Assembly: GCA_037157565.1 (NCBI GenBank)
Contig: JAZHRO010000063.1
Span: 150,214,501 to 150,278,500, forward strand
Reading direction: 5' to 3'
Source of the DNA: Thalassia testudinum
Lineage: Eukaryota; Streptophyta; Magnoliopsida; Alismatales; Hydrocharitaceae
Length of the DNA: 64,000 nt
Below, piece by piece: positions 30,611-43,619 of the stretch. Each line of letters begins with the position of its first letter. The first letter of the stretch is position 1. The notes under the pieces are model-generated. The model saw nothing but the letters and a program-made list of their open reading frames with translations. It ran no database searches and was not told where the DNA came from. The position numbers and the translations under genes were made by a program.

Positions 30611-31694
30611 TAATTGCACAACAATCATAGGCCTTAACCCACTTGAATTAAGTTAGAACTTAGCTTAACGAAAACATTCTGTATGCATATGCATCATATT
30701 CTGCAACGTAGTTGATATATGTGTTTTATGCATTAAACTATGTTATTTGAGTGGTATTAATGATTGCAAGTAATCTAGGGCTGCAGATGACCAATCCAAT
30801 CTTATGGATCTATTCGAAATAACGACGGGAGTCCAACGCATCCAAGATCGCATCAATCAGACTCCCGTAGCACCCTAGGAAGTCCACAGAAGAGCAAGAG
30901 CCAAGGGGCAAATTGAAGAAGATCCAGACCTCATATGACAAATCCAACTGCACGGATGGATCCGGATCAACGTTCATAGTCCAATGGTACAAAAATCAAC
31001 TTAATCTGAGGCCTACATCACCAGATACAAGGAAAAGAAGATGAATGGCCACGAGCGTGCCACGTCACCCGCCAGATTGGATGAGTATAAATAAAAACTA
31101 ACAAGTACATATACTAAAGAGTTTGCGTAGTGTGTTGGCTCACGCACGCGTGCGTATGCGCAGGACACGGTTTCGAGCCCTGCACTGCGCAAAATTGAGG
31201 TGGGCATCTGCAGGTGCAATTGTGCAATCCGACAGCAGAGCATGCCATGTGATACGATTAGAGAGCATCGTGAGCGAGACGTGCAATTGCAATCCAAGGG
31301 TGCATGTTGCACCACGTGGCAATACCAGAGAACATCCGAGCGTGGATTTTGAAAGCTTTTTGTTGCACAAAATTAGGGGTTGCAATGCCCTATTTGCCCC
31401 TCCAAGAAACTATAAAAGAAGCCTAAGGGTCCTCTTTCAAAGACATTCAAGTAGAGATCTCCTCCTTTCTCCTTCTACTGCTCCTCATGTTCAAACTCTT
31501 TGTGTGATATATATATTGTGATTCATTGTCTCTACTATTTAGTAATTAGATTTAGAACAAGAGCATGAAATCAAAAGTGCTTTCTGCCTCCCTATGATCG
31601 ACCGGGACTCACCAGTTCTGTTAATTTTATTTGCCGAGACGTATTTCACGCTACAACGACATGTTTATCTTTTACGCGATCTGCGCCCTAAACA
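30611..31694 (+). repeat. Ath-5 5' LTR (1084 bp, internally deleted)
   Basis: It starts TAATTGCACAAC, where the mate reads TGATTGCAC, so the terminal TG has become TA. It ends CCTAAACA. Two internal segments present in the 3' LTR are missing, totalling about 390 bp. One of about 170-190 bp contains the CGATCGGACGG-type palindrome; the other is just before TGTTCAAACTCTTTG. Confidence 0.92.
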
Positions 31695-31697
31695 AAT

Positions 31698-31715
31698 TGG
31701 CACCGTTGCCAGGGT
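31698..31715 (+). other. Ath-5 primer binding site
   Basis: TGGCACCGTTGCCAGGGT starts three bases after the LTR. It differs from the tRNA-Asp type at three positions, two of them G-to-A, as expected from decay of CG sites. Confidence 0.8.
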
Positions 31716-32704
31716 GGCAACCCGACTTTTGATTTTATCTCTAATACATTATTTTTGTGTGCAGAAACAATGACACAAAGCGGCAAACAAGGAAAAGTAG
31801 GCGCTGCGGAAATTAGGTGCACACATTCCTATTAGAAATTCAGCCAGAAAGTGTCATTTTTAAAATTCAATAGCCACGTTTCTAATGCTCCAAAAATCCT
31901 GAAATTTGAACTAGAACTAGATTTTCAAATTTTGCCCTTGCTAGTTAAAAATTCATAACTATTTGTTGGAAATAGTAAAAATTATGAAAAAATACTCTCT
32001 GAAAAGCTTATTGCAAGTGGAATCTTCTTGTAAAGTTTCAAATCATTTGAATTCCATCTTTACCTGAGAGTTTATATTTGATTTGTAGTCTTTAATTTGA
32101 AACAACTTAGAAGCGCATGAGCCAATAGGACCACATTGGACTAACTTGGACTCCGACGAGCCCAAAAGTTAGTCAGTGAGGGGAGTCACCTTGTAGACCA
32201 CCCACCATCTACTACATTGAAGAGAGGTTAAGAATTCATGAAAACACATCAAATAACCTGCATTTGGCTTGAAACTACTAAGGAGCTTCAACTTCTCTTG
32301 CAAAACCCGGTGTCTAAGGTTGCGGGGTAGCATCAAACGACCGCGACTACAGGGTAATGGAACTGGAGGAGAAAGTCGAAGGAAGAACCTTCCTCATAGT
32401 CCCCTTGTAACCAACCTAGCCAGGTTATCCAGAGATGTAGCTATTCCTTGCGGTCGGTCTCTCGCTGAATTTTCTTCAACTTGAACTTGAGCGAAAAATC
32501 TGGTCAAATGATTTTAAGGACCACTCTGATTAACAAGGCCTTAGCCTTGTTCTGCTTGACTACACCAACCGTTTGAGTTGGTGTATGCAAGGAAGAAGGT
32601 CATTAAGACCTAACCTCGCAAGACCTTGAGAGCCAAACCCAAGGTGGTAGAGGGGATTTTCGCCCGACCTCTTGTCTCAACCTTCTTCCACCCGATTAGC
32701 CAAG
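31716..32704 (+). other. Ath-5 leader (untranslated)
   Basis: No gene is seen. The block at about 32325-32400 (GGTAGCATCAAACGACCG, then GAAAGTCGAAGGAAGAACC, then TAGTCCC) recurs in the leaders of Ath-6 (57778-57860) and Ath-7 (reverse, about 63020-63115). It is the best conserved leader segment of that group. Confidence 0.65.
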
Positions 32705-34750
32705 ATGGCTAATCCCAGTCCTCGAATTCGTCAAGACCCTGAGAATTAGGACCCAATGGCTCATCTGGAAGCCAAGGTTGAGGAAACGGAACAAAAATAT
32801 GAGCAGAGCATTGATCGGATTCTCACAACACTAGATAGAATGAAGCATCCACCACATGGAGAACAACTGTGGGACTTCTATCACCCGACAGCAACAATCA
32901 TAGCACCTCAAGTCCAGATTTCCACAGGTGGAGATGCATTTGAGTTGAAGTTGAATATCATAAGTCTAATTTAGACTCATTTCCATGGAAACTCGGATGA
33001 GGATGCCTTCCAGCACCTCGATGACCTGAGTCGGATTGTAGAGTCAGTTCAACCCAAGAATATTGATATTGGAATTGTTCTCATGAAACTTTTTCCTTTT
33101 TCTCTCAAGGATGAAGCTACTTATTGGTTCAAGACCATCGGGTGGCCAATTGGAACCTGGGAGGAATTATGTCACGAATTCCTCCAAAAGTTCCTCCCGA
33201 TTGGTCGAACAAATGCCATGAGGCACGCAATCACAACTTTTCTCAAGGCCCTGGAGAGAAGCAACATGATGCTTGGGATAGATTTCACGATCTTCTCAGG
33301 AAGTGCCCACACCATGGTGTACCAAAATGTCACCTTGCACAAGTATTTTACCATGGGTTTGATGACACAAATCGGTACCTGGCCGATGCATCTAGCGGTG
33401 GGAATTTTCTCACGAAGGACGAGAACAACACATTTGAACTGTTCGAGTCGTTAGTAGAGAACTCGATGAATGCCGCCTTAATGAACCAGTTCCAGCGACC
33501 TGGACAGCAATGAGTTAATGTCCACGAAGCTCAAGCCGAATTTGCTAGAGCCAACATAGACATTATCACCAAAAAGCTGGATAAGATGAATCTACTCGAT
33601 AAGAAGCTCGATGAATTGATGCGAACGAGATCCGGATCATCTGGCAGCAATGCTCCATCTTACTCCTCTCAAGCATCCTGAGCCCCCTCTACTCGTATAT
33701 ATCCGGTCACTCGGGATGTTTTCTCTCCATCTTCTTGGTATCCAACATGCCAGGAACACATGAACTATATGGATCTGGCACTGTATAATCAGGGTTTCTC
33801 ACCACATGATGATGCAAGTGCATATTCTTTTGATGAATTTGCATTTGAGACATCTTTGGCTTACGAAGATGTCAATGCCATTCAGGGATACGGGCATATC
33901 AGCCCATATTCTAAAACATATAACCCTGGTTGGCGCCAGCATCCCCATTTCGACTAGTCTGTAATCCACAGAGACCGAGTCAAGTTCCACACTACCAAAC
34001 CAGACAATATGGGAATGTGCAAAACACATATCCTAGGCAGCAGCCATTCCCACCTCAGCAGCAACAAACATGCTCTATCTATCAGTTGCTGTACCAAGCT
34101 GCCAACTACCCACCAAAGTGGGCCGACCCTTTGGAGTCGCTGAAGGAGGAACTGCAGGCATCTATTCGAAAATCTACTCATGACAACCTCCAAATATTGA
34201 AGGCAATATCTGATCAAATACAAAGCAAACAGAACACGCAGAACCAGATGATGCAGGAGCATAGATCACCAGGAGCTTTACCTTCCCAACCTATCCCGAA
34301 CCTGAGATATGTGCAGAATCAGGGTGCCCCGCCTAGATTCCAAGCACCATAGGGGCAGGCACATGCGGTTATGCAAGCACCTCCCGCACCTCCTGGTTAT
34401 GGGCTCGGTCATCCACCTCTGTTGCCAAACCCTATGCATCCAGACCAACCTGCTCCTCTGCCCCTGCATGGATAGCATGCCGATGCAAAAGCTGTTACCT
34501 TAAGGAGCGGAAAGACTACACAGGACCTGCTACCTAGGCAAGTGGGTAACGATTTTTCCTGCACCATACCAGGAGATGGCTCACAACCCTCTTCCTCTCA
34601 CAAGCCATCTTCATTAGATAAAGGAAAGAAGCCTTTAGACGCTGAAATTCCCATCCCTTTTTCCACGACCCTAACACGAGATTCAGCACCAAAAAAGGAC
34701 ACATGGAATTTCAAGGACATGAAATCTATGTTCAAGGAAGTTCACATTTA
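32705..34750 (+). pseudogene. gag: Ath-5 gag
   Basis: The frame starts MANPSPRIRQDPEN at 32705, stops, and resumes MAHLEAKVEETEQ. The gag core runs from about 32980 to 33500 (HFHGNSDEDAFQHLDDLSRI, ATYWFKTI, WEELCHEFLQKFLPIGRTN, LLRKCPHHGVPKC). A frameshift lies near 33240. A Gln/Pro-rich linker holds YNPGWRQHP near 33920 and VTLRSGKT near 34495. A second shift falls near 33950. Compared with Ath-2 gag the domain order is the same and no CCHC knuckle is seen. It is not functional. Confidence 0.9.
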
Positions 34751-36612
34751 GGTCCCTCCTCGAAGTGATAGATCACATCCCAACTGTCGCTAGGTTCTTT
34801 AAGGACTACTGTACTCCGAAGTGGCAGCAGAGGATCGGACGACAAGCGGTATTATCTGAGGAAGCTAGTACAGTTATTTTAGCTGACTTACTACCCAAGA
34901 AGGACCCAGGCACACTATTGATTTCCTGCTTGTTGCAGGATTCCCCTTTTGATAGGGCCCTTCTTGACTTGGGGTCGTCCATCAACCTAACTCCCTCTTC
35001 ATTATTTGATCAATTTCAATTTGCGGAGTTAAAGCCCACCTTGGTTACCATACAATTGGCTGATCGATATGTAAAAACATTGATGGGGGTGGTTGAAAAT
35101 GTGATCATAAAAGTCCAAGGATTCTGCTTTCCAGAAAACTTTTTTGTTCTTGATATAGAGGTTCCTCCTAATCTCCGTGATGCATTGATTATTCTAGGTC
35201 GCCCGTTTCTGGCAATTACTCGCGCAAACATCGACTATGCATTAGGGTGCATGGAGATTGACCTTGGAAACAAAAAGCTCAGACTGGACATTTTCAGGGC
35301 ATCAAAGAACTTTGATTGTGACTTGATCGAGGAGGATAGTGACGATGAAGATTCAGCTTTCTGTGGGAACATTAGTCTCCTCTACAGTGACCCAATGGCA
35401 CATTCATCCTCACTATCAAGGGTCTTTGATCGTGATCCACATGGCATTGAGACTACTGATATACACATTTCATCCCATGGATCTAGTTGTCATGGGTGTT
35501 CATCTGCTCCTAACACCCCTGATCCTGACTATTATGCCCTATCCAACACTAATATCTTAAGATAGGATTACATTACCACTGCAGGCGGATTCTTCATGAA
35601 TTAGGATTAGCAAATTTCCACTATTGTTTCCTCTCCTCCCCTGCATAACCCTCCTCCCCACCCTCTGCTACTAGAGCTACAGCCCTTACCTGATTCGCTC
35701 AAATACGTGTTTTTGGGAGAAAGTGAGACATATCAAGTGATTATCAATGCTTACTTGACTCTAGATCAGGAACACCGGTTGATCTCTATTTTGCAAGCAC
35801 ATAGGGCTGCTATCGGGTGGGGCATTGTTGATCTCCACGGAATTCACCCCTCATATTGCACTCACCATATCTACACTGATGAAGGTGTGAGACCGTTGAG
35901 ACAACCTTAGAGACTCCTAAATCCAAATATGTTGGAGGTTGTCAAGAAGGAGATCATTAAATGGCTGGACGCAGACATTATCTATCCGATTTCTAACAGC
36001 CAGTGGGTGAGTCCCATTCAGATAGCGCCCAAAAAGGCGAGACTCACCGTAATCAGAAATGAATTGGGCGAATCCATCCCAACCTGCAGCATGACTTCTT
36101 GGTGGGTCTGCATTGACTACAGGAAGCTAAACTCGGCTACCAAAAGGGATCATCTTCCTTTGCCCTTTATTGATAAGATTCTAGAACGGCTAGCTGGGTG
36201 TAGTTTCTTCAGTTTTCTGGATGGATACTCCAGGTACAATCAAGTTGCAATCAACCCAGAAGACCAGGACGAGATGACTTTTACGTGTCCCTTTGGAACA
36301 TTCACTTTTAAGCAGATGCCTTTCAGCCTCTGTAACGCACCAGCTACTTTTCAGCGATGCATGATGGCCATCCTTTCAGACATGATCAGGGATTGCGTAG
36401 AAGTGTTCATGGATGACTTCTCCGTGTTTGGAGATGATTTCTCATCTTGTCTTGATAACCACACAAAGATTTTGAGGAGATGTATAGAAGTTAACCTAGT
36501 ACTTTCATGGGAAAAAAGGCATTTTATGGTGAGGAATGGCATCGTTCTAGGTCACAGGATCTCTTCTAATGGACTCGAGGTCGACCGAGGTAAGTCTAAA
36601 ATCATTTCATGA
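34751..36612 (+). pseudogene. pol: Ath-5 protease and reverse transcriptase
   Basis: The protease active site is LLDLGSSIN, near 34965, followed by IILGRPFLAITRA near 35190. RT begins near 35700. RLLNPNMLEVVKKEIIKWLD, WVSPIQIAPKK, WVCIDYRKLN, FFSFLDGYSRYN and LCNAPATFQRC lead to FMDDFSVFG at about 36406-36432. Stops occur near 35563, 35602 and 35908. RT from 35929 to 36612 is open for 227 codons, the longest intact piece. Confidence 0.93.
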
Positions 36613-38575
36613 TTACCTCCGCCTAGCTCTGTCAGGCAAATCAGACCATTCTTATGGCATGTCATATTATGGCATGTCAGATTTTATCGAAGATTCATTC
36701 GAGATTTCTCGAAAATTGCTCATCCATTAACGAATCTTCTGGTAACTGACACGCCTTTTGAATTCAACTCCTTGTGTCTCAGCACTTTCGAGACCTTGCG
36801 AAACACTGTCTCCAGTGCACCTATTCTCCAAGCGACCAACTGGTCACTCGACTTCGAGATGATGTGTGATGCCTCCAGCTTCGCTGTCGGAGCTATTCAT
36901 GGCCAGTGTCGAGAGCGCCATCCATTTGTAATATACTACACTAGTAAAATGCTGAACGAGGCTGAACATAACTATGCAGTCATTGAGAAAGAATTGCTGG
37001 CTGTAGTATTCGAGTTGGAGAAATTTAGGTCATACTTACTTGGGTCCAAAGTTATCATCGATACTAACCATTCTGCCCTCCGGCATTTGTTGGCAAAGAA
37101 GGATGGCAAACCTCACCTTATCCAATGGATCCCTCTTTGCAAGAGTTTGATGTCGAGATCCACGACAATGCCAGAGCACATAATGTTGTCACAGACCACT
37201 TGTCTCGGCTAGACCCAAACTGCATTCCGTACTCCCCGTCGATATCAGACTAATTTCTAGATGAGTCTCTACTATCTATCAACTCTGTAGAGTTTCCTTG
37301 GTATGATGATATAGCAAACATCTTATCGCAGGTAGGCTACTTGCGGGATTATCCAAGGATCAAAAGCTCAAATTTATATCAGAGGCTAAGTTCTATTTTT
37401 GGGATGACCCATTGCTCTTTTGCATTGGGGCTGATCAGATCATCCGTAGATGTGTCCCTGATTCGGAAATCTCTAGTGTGCTATCCTTCTACCACAGCGA
37501 TGCTTGTGGGGGTCATTTCTCAGGCCGAAAAATTGCTGCAAAGATTTTGCAGTCGAGATTTTTCTGGCCTACCCTTTTTAGAGATACACACAAGTTTGCT
37601 AAGTGCTATAAGCGATGCCAGGTAGTCGATTCTATGACTTGAAGAGACATGATGCCTCTCCAATCCATTCTGGTCATAGAAGTGTTTGATGTCTGGGGCA
37701 TCGACTTTACGAGCCCCTTCCCGAACTCGCATGTTTTTCAGTACATACTCCTTGCAGTAGACAATGTCTGAAAGTTGGTAGAAGCCATCCCAGCAAGACG
37801 AGATGATCATAAGACTGTTATATCCTTTGTCCGGGAATTTATTTTTGCGAGATTCAGAGTTCCCTGCACGCTGCTAAGTGATGGGGGAAGCCACTTCATC
37901 CATGCCCATTTCAAATCATTATTGAAGAAATACAGGGTGCAGCACTGCATTGCTAACCCATATCACCCATAGAGCAATTGGTAGGCTGAAGTATCAAACC
38001 ATCAAATCAAGCTTATCCTTCAAAAGACTGTTAGACCTAATAGGAAGGATTGGTCCGATCGGTTGATTGATGCACTATGGGCATATCGGATCACGTACAA
38101 GGCCCTGCTCGGAATGTCACCATACCGCATGGTGTATGGAAAGGCCTGTCACCTTCCTGTGGAGCTGGAGCACTGTGCCTTTTGGGCGATGCAGAAGTGT
38201 AATTTTATCCTCGAGGCAGGAGGTTATGAAAGGAAGCTCCAGCTCAGTGAGTTAGAGGAGATTAGGTGGGAAGCATATGTGAATGCAAAAATATACAAGG
38301 ACAAGACAAAAGCTGTCCATGATCAACACATCTGGAGGAAGGAGTTCGCACCTAGCCAATAGGTTTGGTTGTTTGACTCCCGACTCAAATTCTTTGTAGG
38401 AAAGCTCAAGTCCAAGTGGACTGGGCCATTTTTAGTGGTCCACCCATATCCTAATGGGGCGGTTCAAATTAGAGACCCAAAATCTAGGCACGTTTTTACG
38501 GTTAATGGCCAGCGCCTCAAACCATAGGAACCTCCTCCTACTGACGAAATGATACATCTTCTTGAGGACGTATGA
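36613..38575 (+). pseudogene. pol: Ath-5 RNase H and integrase
   Basis: RNase H blocks are MCDASSFAVGAI, VIYYTSKMLNEAEHNY and TNHSALRHLLAKKDGKP, where the usual Asp-His is Asn-His. Duplicated-looking words (TCATATTATGGCATGTCAGA) stand near 36662. After frameshifts near 37140 and 37400 the integrase zinc finger (SDACGGHFSGRK, CYKRC) and core ([15 protein letters not shown]) follow. At 37969-37986 two stops replace the Gln codons of HPQTNGQAE. The C-terminal part reaches VNGQRLKP near 38500 and ends at TGA 38573-38575. Confidence 0.92.
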
Positions 38576-40300
38576 CTGATGAGTTGGCCAGCTGGAGGCA
38601 TTAAACTCAGCACGTATACATATATACATACCATATATACATAGCATATTTCATTTTTGTATAATTTTTTACATATTGTTTTGCATATTGTGTATGGCAT
38701 TGTAGTGATGGCATGAGCTAAATGATAACTCTGAAGCAGTTCCAGGTGATTTCTATCGATATACACCTGGCCATATTTCTTTTATTCATGCATGAGGACA
38801 TGCAAACACTTAGGCATGGGGGGCTAGTTCATAAAAAACTGAAAATTTTCTGCCAACAATTGGGGGGATTAGATCATTTTATCAAGAGGTTTTATTAAAG
38901 ATTTATTCTTTCGTAGATTCATAGACATAGAATCTAGTATAATTTCATACTTGCATGTAGATTTTTCAATGGATCCACTGTGAAAATCGATAGACATCTC
39001 TAGTTTGTCGAGAAGAAGCATTACTTCCTCTCCTGAACCCTTGGACAACAATCAGGGAGTCAAGTGAACTTTCTTCTAGTAGATCCACCAAAATATATGT
39101 GATGTGAGAGTAGAGAGTTTACTGGTGCTCTAAGGATAGTATAAGGAATCTTTAATAATTGAATAATGACACTTGGAGTTGGGCATAGTTTTTGCTCTCA
39201 GTTCTTGCATACTAAATCTGTGAGAAATTCCATACAAGAGCCACCAAATAAGGCAAAAACATAGAGAGTGGGTTCTGATAAAACTAGGACCGAGGTGGAT
39301 GGTCATGACCATCCTTTACGGAAACCTCAGCTGAAGGAGGGTACTGATGTTAAGGTCAGAAATACATCATCCTATTCGTTCCCTAGCTGATGCCGAGAAT
39401 AGGCACTTCCACCAAATTAGCCACCCGAGATTCTCTTGGTTATTCCAAAAACCCCAAGAATGCCTCACGTATAAAAGCATGTATGTCATGTTATGTTGTG
39501 CCGATAAATATAGCAGTATGTTGTGTTGTGGCATTGTGCCAATAGATTTGCATACAGAAGAGTTGTTTGCTCGAAAAAGAGAAAAAAAAAAGAACAAAAT
39601 AGAAAGAAGAAAGAAAAAAAAAGTTATGTAAAACAGTTGCATAATGTGAGTCAATTTAAAAGTTTTGAAATGTTTTGAGGCAAAAACACCTACCACCCTC
39701 AAGAACCACCAAAAACAGCCTTAACCTACTTTTTCTATATTTCTGACCGCCTGAATATGGGCTGAGGGCTTCTGACTTAGTTGTAAGGTTATCAGAACCT
39801 AATTAAAGTGTCATGCCATGTGAGACCACCAAATACATTTGCAAATCTGGTGAGATGTGAGCTCAGGAAGAAAAAGAAAAAAAAAAGATAGAGAAGAGTA
39901 CAAAAGATTAAAGAGAGCAAAGTTTTTCCAATCCCTCTCTAAGTTGATTTATTCAATAATCAGGAAATCTAAAATTTTGAAATACTAGTCTTTAAGAAGC
40001 ACCAGAAGAGAGTACGCCACCAAATACAATCCAGTTAACTTAGATATCTCCTTCCCAAGCCAAACAACGGGGCCAAAATCAGAAAATATTTTATAACCCT
40101 GAGAGAAGAGGTTCGCCTATCCCGATAGAATTTTACTAGGGTCAAGTACAAGCTTTAAATGTATATCGACTCTTCGCTTGGATCCATTGCAGAAGCTACA
40201 ACATTATATATTCATAGTTATCTGGATTCTGAATTTTTGGATGCAGCAAAAAGAAATAAATCTTTAATTTAACTCTTGATAAAATGCATTTAGTCTTACA
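38576..40300 (+). other. Ath-5 3' non-coding region with central PPT
   Basis: The central tract GAGGACATGCAAACACTTAG continues as GCATGGGGGG (38794-38824), about 220 bases after the integrase stop. The rest is AT-rich with purine runs near 39580-39620 and 39870-39900. I see no gene and no env-like frame. Confidence 0.75.
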
Positions 40301-40301
40301 C

Positions 40302-40336
40302 TTGCTAGGGACTAACAAAATTTAGGGATGGGGGTA
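40302..40336 (+). promoter_or_regulatory. Ath-5 degenerate stem and terminal polypurine tract
   Basis: TTGCTAG (40302-40308) and CTAACAAAA (40312-40320) are the decayed version of the stem seen in the other elements. The 16-base tract TTTAGGGATGGGGGTA abuts the 3' LTR at 40337. Confidence 0.8.
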
Positions 40337-41808
40337 TGATTGCACAACAATCATTGGCCCTAACTCGCTTGAATTAAGATAGAACTTAGCTTAACATGAA
40401 CATTCTGTATGCATATGCATCATATTCTGCATCATAGTTGATATATGTGTTTCATGCATTAAACTATCTTATTTGAGAGGTATTAATGATTGCAGGTAAT
40501 CTAGGGCTGCAGATGACCAATCCAATCTTATGGATTTGTTTGGAATAACGATGGGAGCCAATGCATCCAAGATCACATCAATCCGACTCCCATAGCACCC
40601 TAAGGAGTTCATAGAAGAGCAAGAGCCAAGGGGCAAATTGAAGAAGATCTAGACCTTATATGACAAATCCAACCGCACGGATGGATCCAGATCAATGTTC
40701 GTGTCCAACGGTGTAGAAATCAACTTAATCGGAGGTCTACATCACTAGATACAATGAAAAGAAGATGAACGACCACGAGCGTGCCACGTCTCCAACCCAG
40801 ATTGGATGAGTATAAATAAAAACTAACAAGTCTATATACTAAAGGGCTTGCACAACGTGTTGGCTCGTGCACGCGTGTGTATGTGCAGGACGCGGGTTCG
40901 AGCCCTACACTGCGCAAAATTGAGGTGGGCGCATGTAGGTGCAATTTTGTTATTCGACGGCAGAGCGTGCCACGTGACGCGATTAGAGAGCACCGCGAGT
41001 GGGACACGTGATTGCGCGGGTTGTGCAAAATCGGGAAGGCACGTGAATCACGCTTAGGAATTGTGAAGGCACAGTGCTGCGGCTATCTACGCCATCCGAT
41101 CTCACGATCGAACGGCTGATGGTAAGGCTGGATTTGAAGGCATGAGGAAAAAGGAAAAACACGAAGGCATAGGAGCGTGCACAGCCGCGCGATTTCAATC
41201 CGAGGGCGCACGTTGTGCCACATGGCAGCACCAGAGAACATCTGAGCATAGAGAAGGATTTTTAAGGCTTTTTGTTGCACAAAATTAGGGGTTGCAATGC
41301 CTTATTTGCTCCTCCAAGAAACTATAAAAGAATCCTAAGGGTCCTCTTTCAAAGGCATTCAAGTAGCATTTAAGTAGAGATCTCCTTCCTCCTTCTACTG
41401 CTCCTCTGCCCTCTGCTTCCCATCTCCGTCTCTGCATCTCCATCTGAAGCATCTGTTGAGCCACCTCGACGGATCATTCCTGCTCTCCTCAACCTCTTCA
41501 AAAGGCCACCACAGATCACCTGTGGTGCCCTCGTTCTATTACCTAGATAGTTTTATTCATGATTATAAGTTGTTTAGTTATAGTTACATGTATGCAATTC
41601 GTGTTCAAACTCTTTGCGTGATATATATTTTGTGATTCATTGTCTCTACTATTTAGTAATTAGATTTAGAACAAGAGCATGAAATCAAAAGCACTTTCTA
41701 CCTCCCTGTGATCGATCGGGACTCACCAGTTCCATTAATTTTATTTGTCGAGACGTATTTCGCACTACAATGATGTGTTTATGTTTTACGCGATCTATAC
41801 CCCGAACA
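40337..41808 (+). repeat. Ath-5 3' LTR (1472 bp)
   Basis: It starts TGATTGCACAAC and ends CCCCGAACA. It contains both segments missing from the 5' LTR. The palindrome GCCATCCGATC..GATCGAACGGC (41091-41116) and TATAAAAG (41323-41330) lie in U3. Confidence 0.94.
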
Positions 41809-41813
41809 GGTAC

Positions 41814-42357
41814 CTACTCACTAAAGCAGGCACTACTACGCCCAACTAGTACCAGTACAGGTGATGGGTACCGATACCATCTGGTACCCGACATGAATGA
41901 AGTGCAGCAACAGGAATGGTTTTAAGAGAGTGAAAACAAGATACAAGAAGACTTAATGAAGCACGAAATGACAAGATAAGAGTGTACTTACAGTTGAGGT
42001 TTAGAGATGATCCTTCTCTTCATGGCTAGGACTTGGAGAGGCTCTTGTGTAGAGAACTAGGGTTTACAAGTGATAAAATTAGGCAAGTGTTTGCACTTGG
42101 CCTCTTTTATATGGAATGGGTCATGTGTTAGTCACATGACCACTTAAATTAGTTGAGAGAAATATAATTAACTTAGTTGTTGAAAAAAATAATGTAGTCA
42201 ACAACTTAAGTTAAGCGACCATGTTGCAAACATATGGAAATATTATAGTTTACCCCTCTTTTAGCAAGCATGGGTAAATTGCAGTGAGGCCCTCAGGGAT
42301 TTCTATAAATACAAACAAATTACATATCAATCAAATTGTTAGTTTTGAATCTCTTTT
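41814..42357 (-). other. SIRE-1 non-coding DNA downstream of pol
   Basis: This is the stretch between the pol stop and the Ath-5 site. More GTAC-palindrome variants stand at 41810-41895. No gene is seen. Confidence 0.6.
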
Positions 42358-43619
42358 ATTGTACAAAGTCCTAATTTTCTTCTTATAAAGTAGAATCTCT
42401 CTACTGCAAGAGATTTTGTAAAGATGTCTGCCAATTGGTTTGTACGTCAACAAATTCTAATTGAATGGAACCTTGAAGCACATTATCTCTAAGGAAATGA
42501 TGTCTAACATCTATGTGTTTGGTACGTGAATGATGTACTAGATTTTTGGATAAATTTATTACGTTTGTATTATCACATAAAATTTTGGATTACACAAAAA
42601 TTAATCCAAAGTCGGACAAAGTCTATCTCACCCATATGACCTGAGAGCAAGCAAGTGAAGTAGCAATATACTCTACTTCAGGCCTAGAAAGTGAAACACA
42701 AGTCTGTTTCTTAGAGAACCATGAGACCAGAGATTCTCCAATAAAATGACATGTGCCGCTAGTGCTCTTTCGATTTGTCTGATTCCCTACATAGTCTGCA
42801 TCACTATAGGATAATAGATCTAAGGTTTGTGCTTTAGGATAGAAAAGACCAAGATCTTTTATGCTATTTAGGTATCTAAATATTCCTTTTACTACATTAA
42901 AATGAGATTCCTTGGGTTTGGATTGGAATCTCGCACATAAACATGTAGCAAAAAGAATATCAGGTCTAGAAGCTACAAGATATAGCAGTGAACCTATCAT
43001 GCCTCGGTATTTCTTTTCACCTACCCTCTTGTCGAATAAATCTTCACCAAGAGATGCAGATAGAGTAATTGGAGTCTCTTCGCCATTTACATTTTCAAAG
43101 TCAAATTTCTTGAGAATTTCAAGAACATATTTTGTTTGATAAATGTAAATTCCTGTGTCTAATTGTTGAATTTGGAGTCCTAAAAAGAATCTGAGTTCAC
43201 CTATCATACTCATTTCAAACTCAGTCTTCATAGTCTCAAAAAAATGTTGACACAGGGACTCCTTAGTTGATCCAAATATAATATCATCAACATATATTTG
43301 AATCAGAAGGATGTCATTTCCTTCTTTTACAAAGTTGAATCAACAACTCCAATTCTAAATCTGTGCTGAAGAAGAAAGGTCCTAAGCCTATCATACCAGG
43401 CCCTGGGAGCTTGTTTAAGTCCATATAACGCCTTATTGAGCTTGTATACATGCTCTGGGTGTGTTGGGTCCTCGAACCCAGGAGGCTGATGAGCATAAAC
43501 TTTTTCCTTAATATAACCATTAAGAAAGGCACTCTTGACATCCATTTGATATAGCTTGAAGTCCTTTTTACACCTTGTTCAATATCACCTATGATATGTT
43601 CTTGAGGGTGATCCTTATG
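42358..43619 (-). pseudogene. pol: SIRE-1 reverse transcriptase and RNase H, RT N-terminus deleted
   Basis: Reading leftward, the linker end ([15 protein letters not shown], about 43605-43565) is followed almost at once by [15 protein letters not shown] near 43545. In intact SIRE elements these are separated by roughly 100 or more residues of RT N-terminus, so the fingers motifs are lost. [17 protein letters not shown] and YVDDIIFG (about 43290) follow. Then come MKTEFEMSMIGELRFFLGLQ, the connection (YRGMIGSLLYLVASRPDI) and RNase H (YSDADYVGN, VSLSRPEVEYIA, TKHIDVRHHFLRD). The end is TAA at 42358-42360. Several stops lie in the last 90 codons. Confidence 0.9.

Larger units (their letters stand above)
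30606..41813 (+). mobile_element. Ath-5: Athila-type retrotransposon (30611-41808) with GGTAC duplications
   Basis: Both ends are flanked by GGTAC (30606-30610, 41809-41813). The order is 5' LTR, PBS, leader, gag, protease, RT, RNase H, integrase, 3' non-coding region, PPT and 3' LTR, all on the plus strand, opposite to its host SIRE-1. The length is 11.2 kb. It belongs to the same lineage as Ath-2 but is clearly diverged. Its LTR shares some U3 palindromes with Ath-1 and Ath-6. The coding region has at least five frameshifts and many stops. Confidence 0.95.

Noticed and set aside
38576..40300. Env-like gene in the Ath-5 or Ath-2 3' region
   Set aside because: No frame longer than about 100 codons, no signal peptide or membrane-segment pair, and no similarity between the two elements at protein level.
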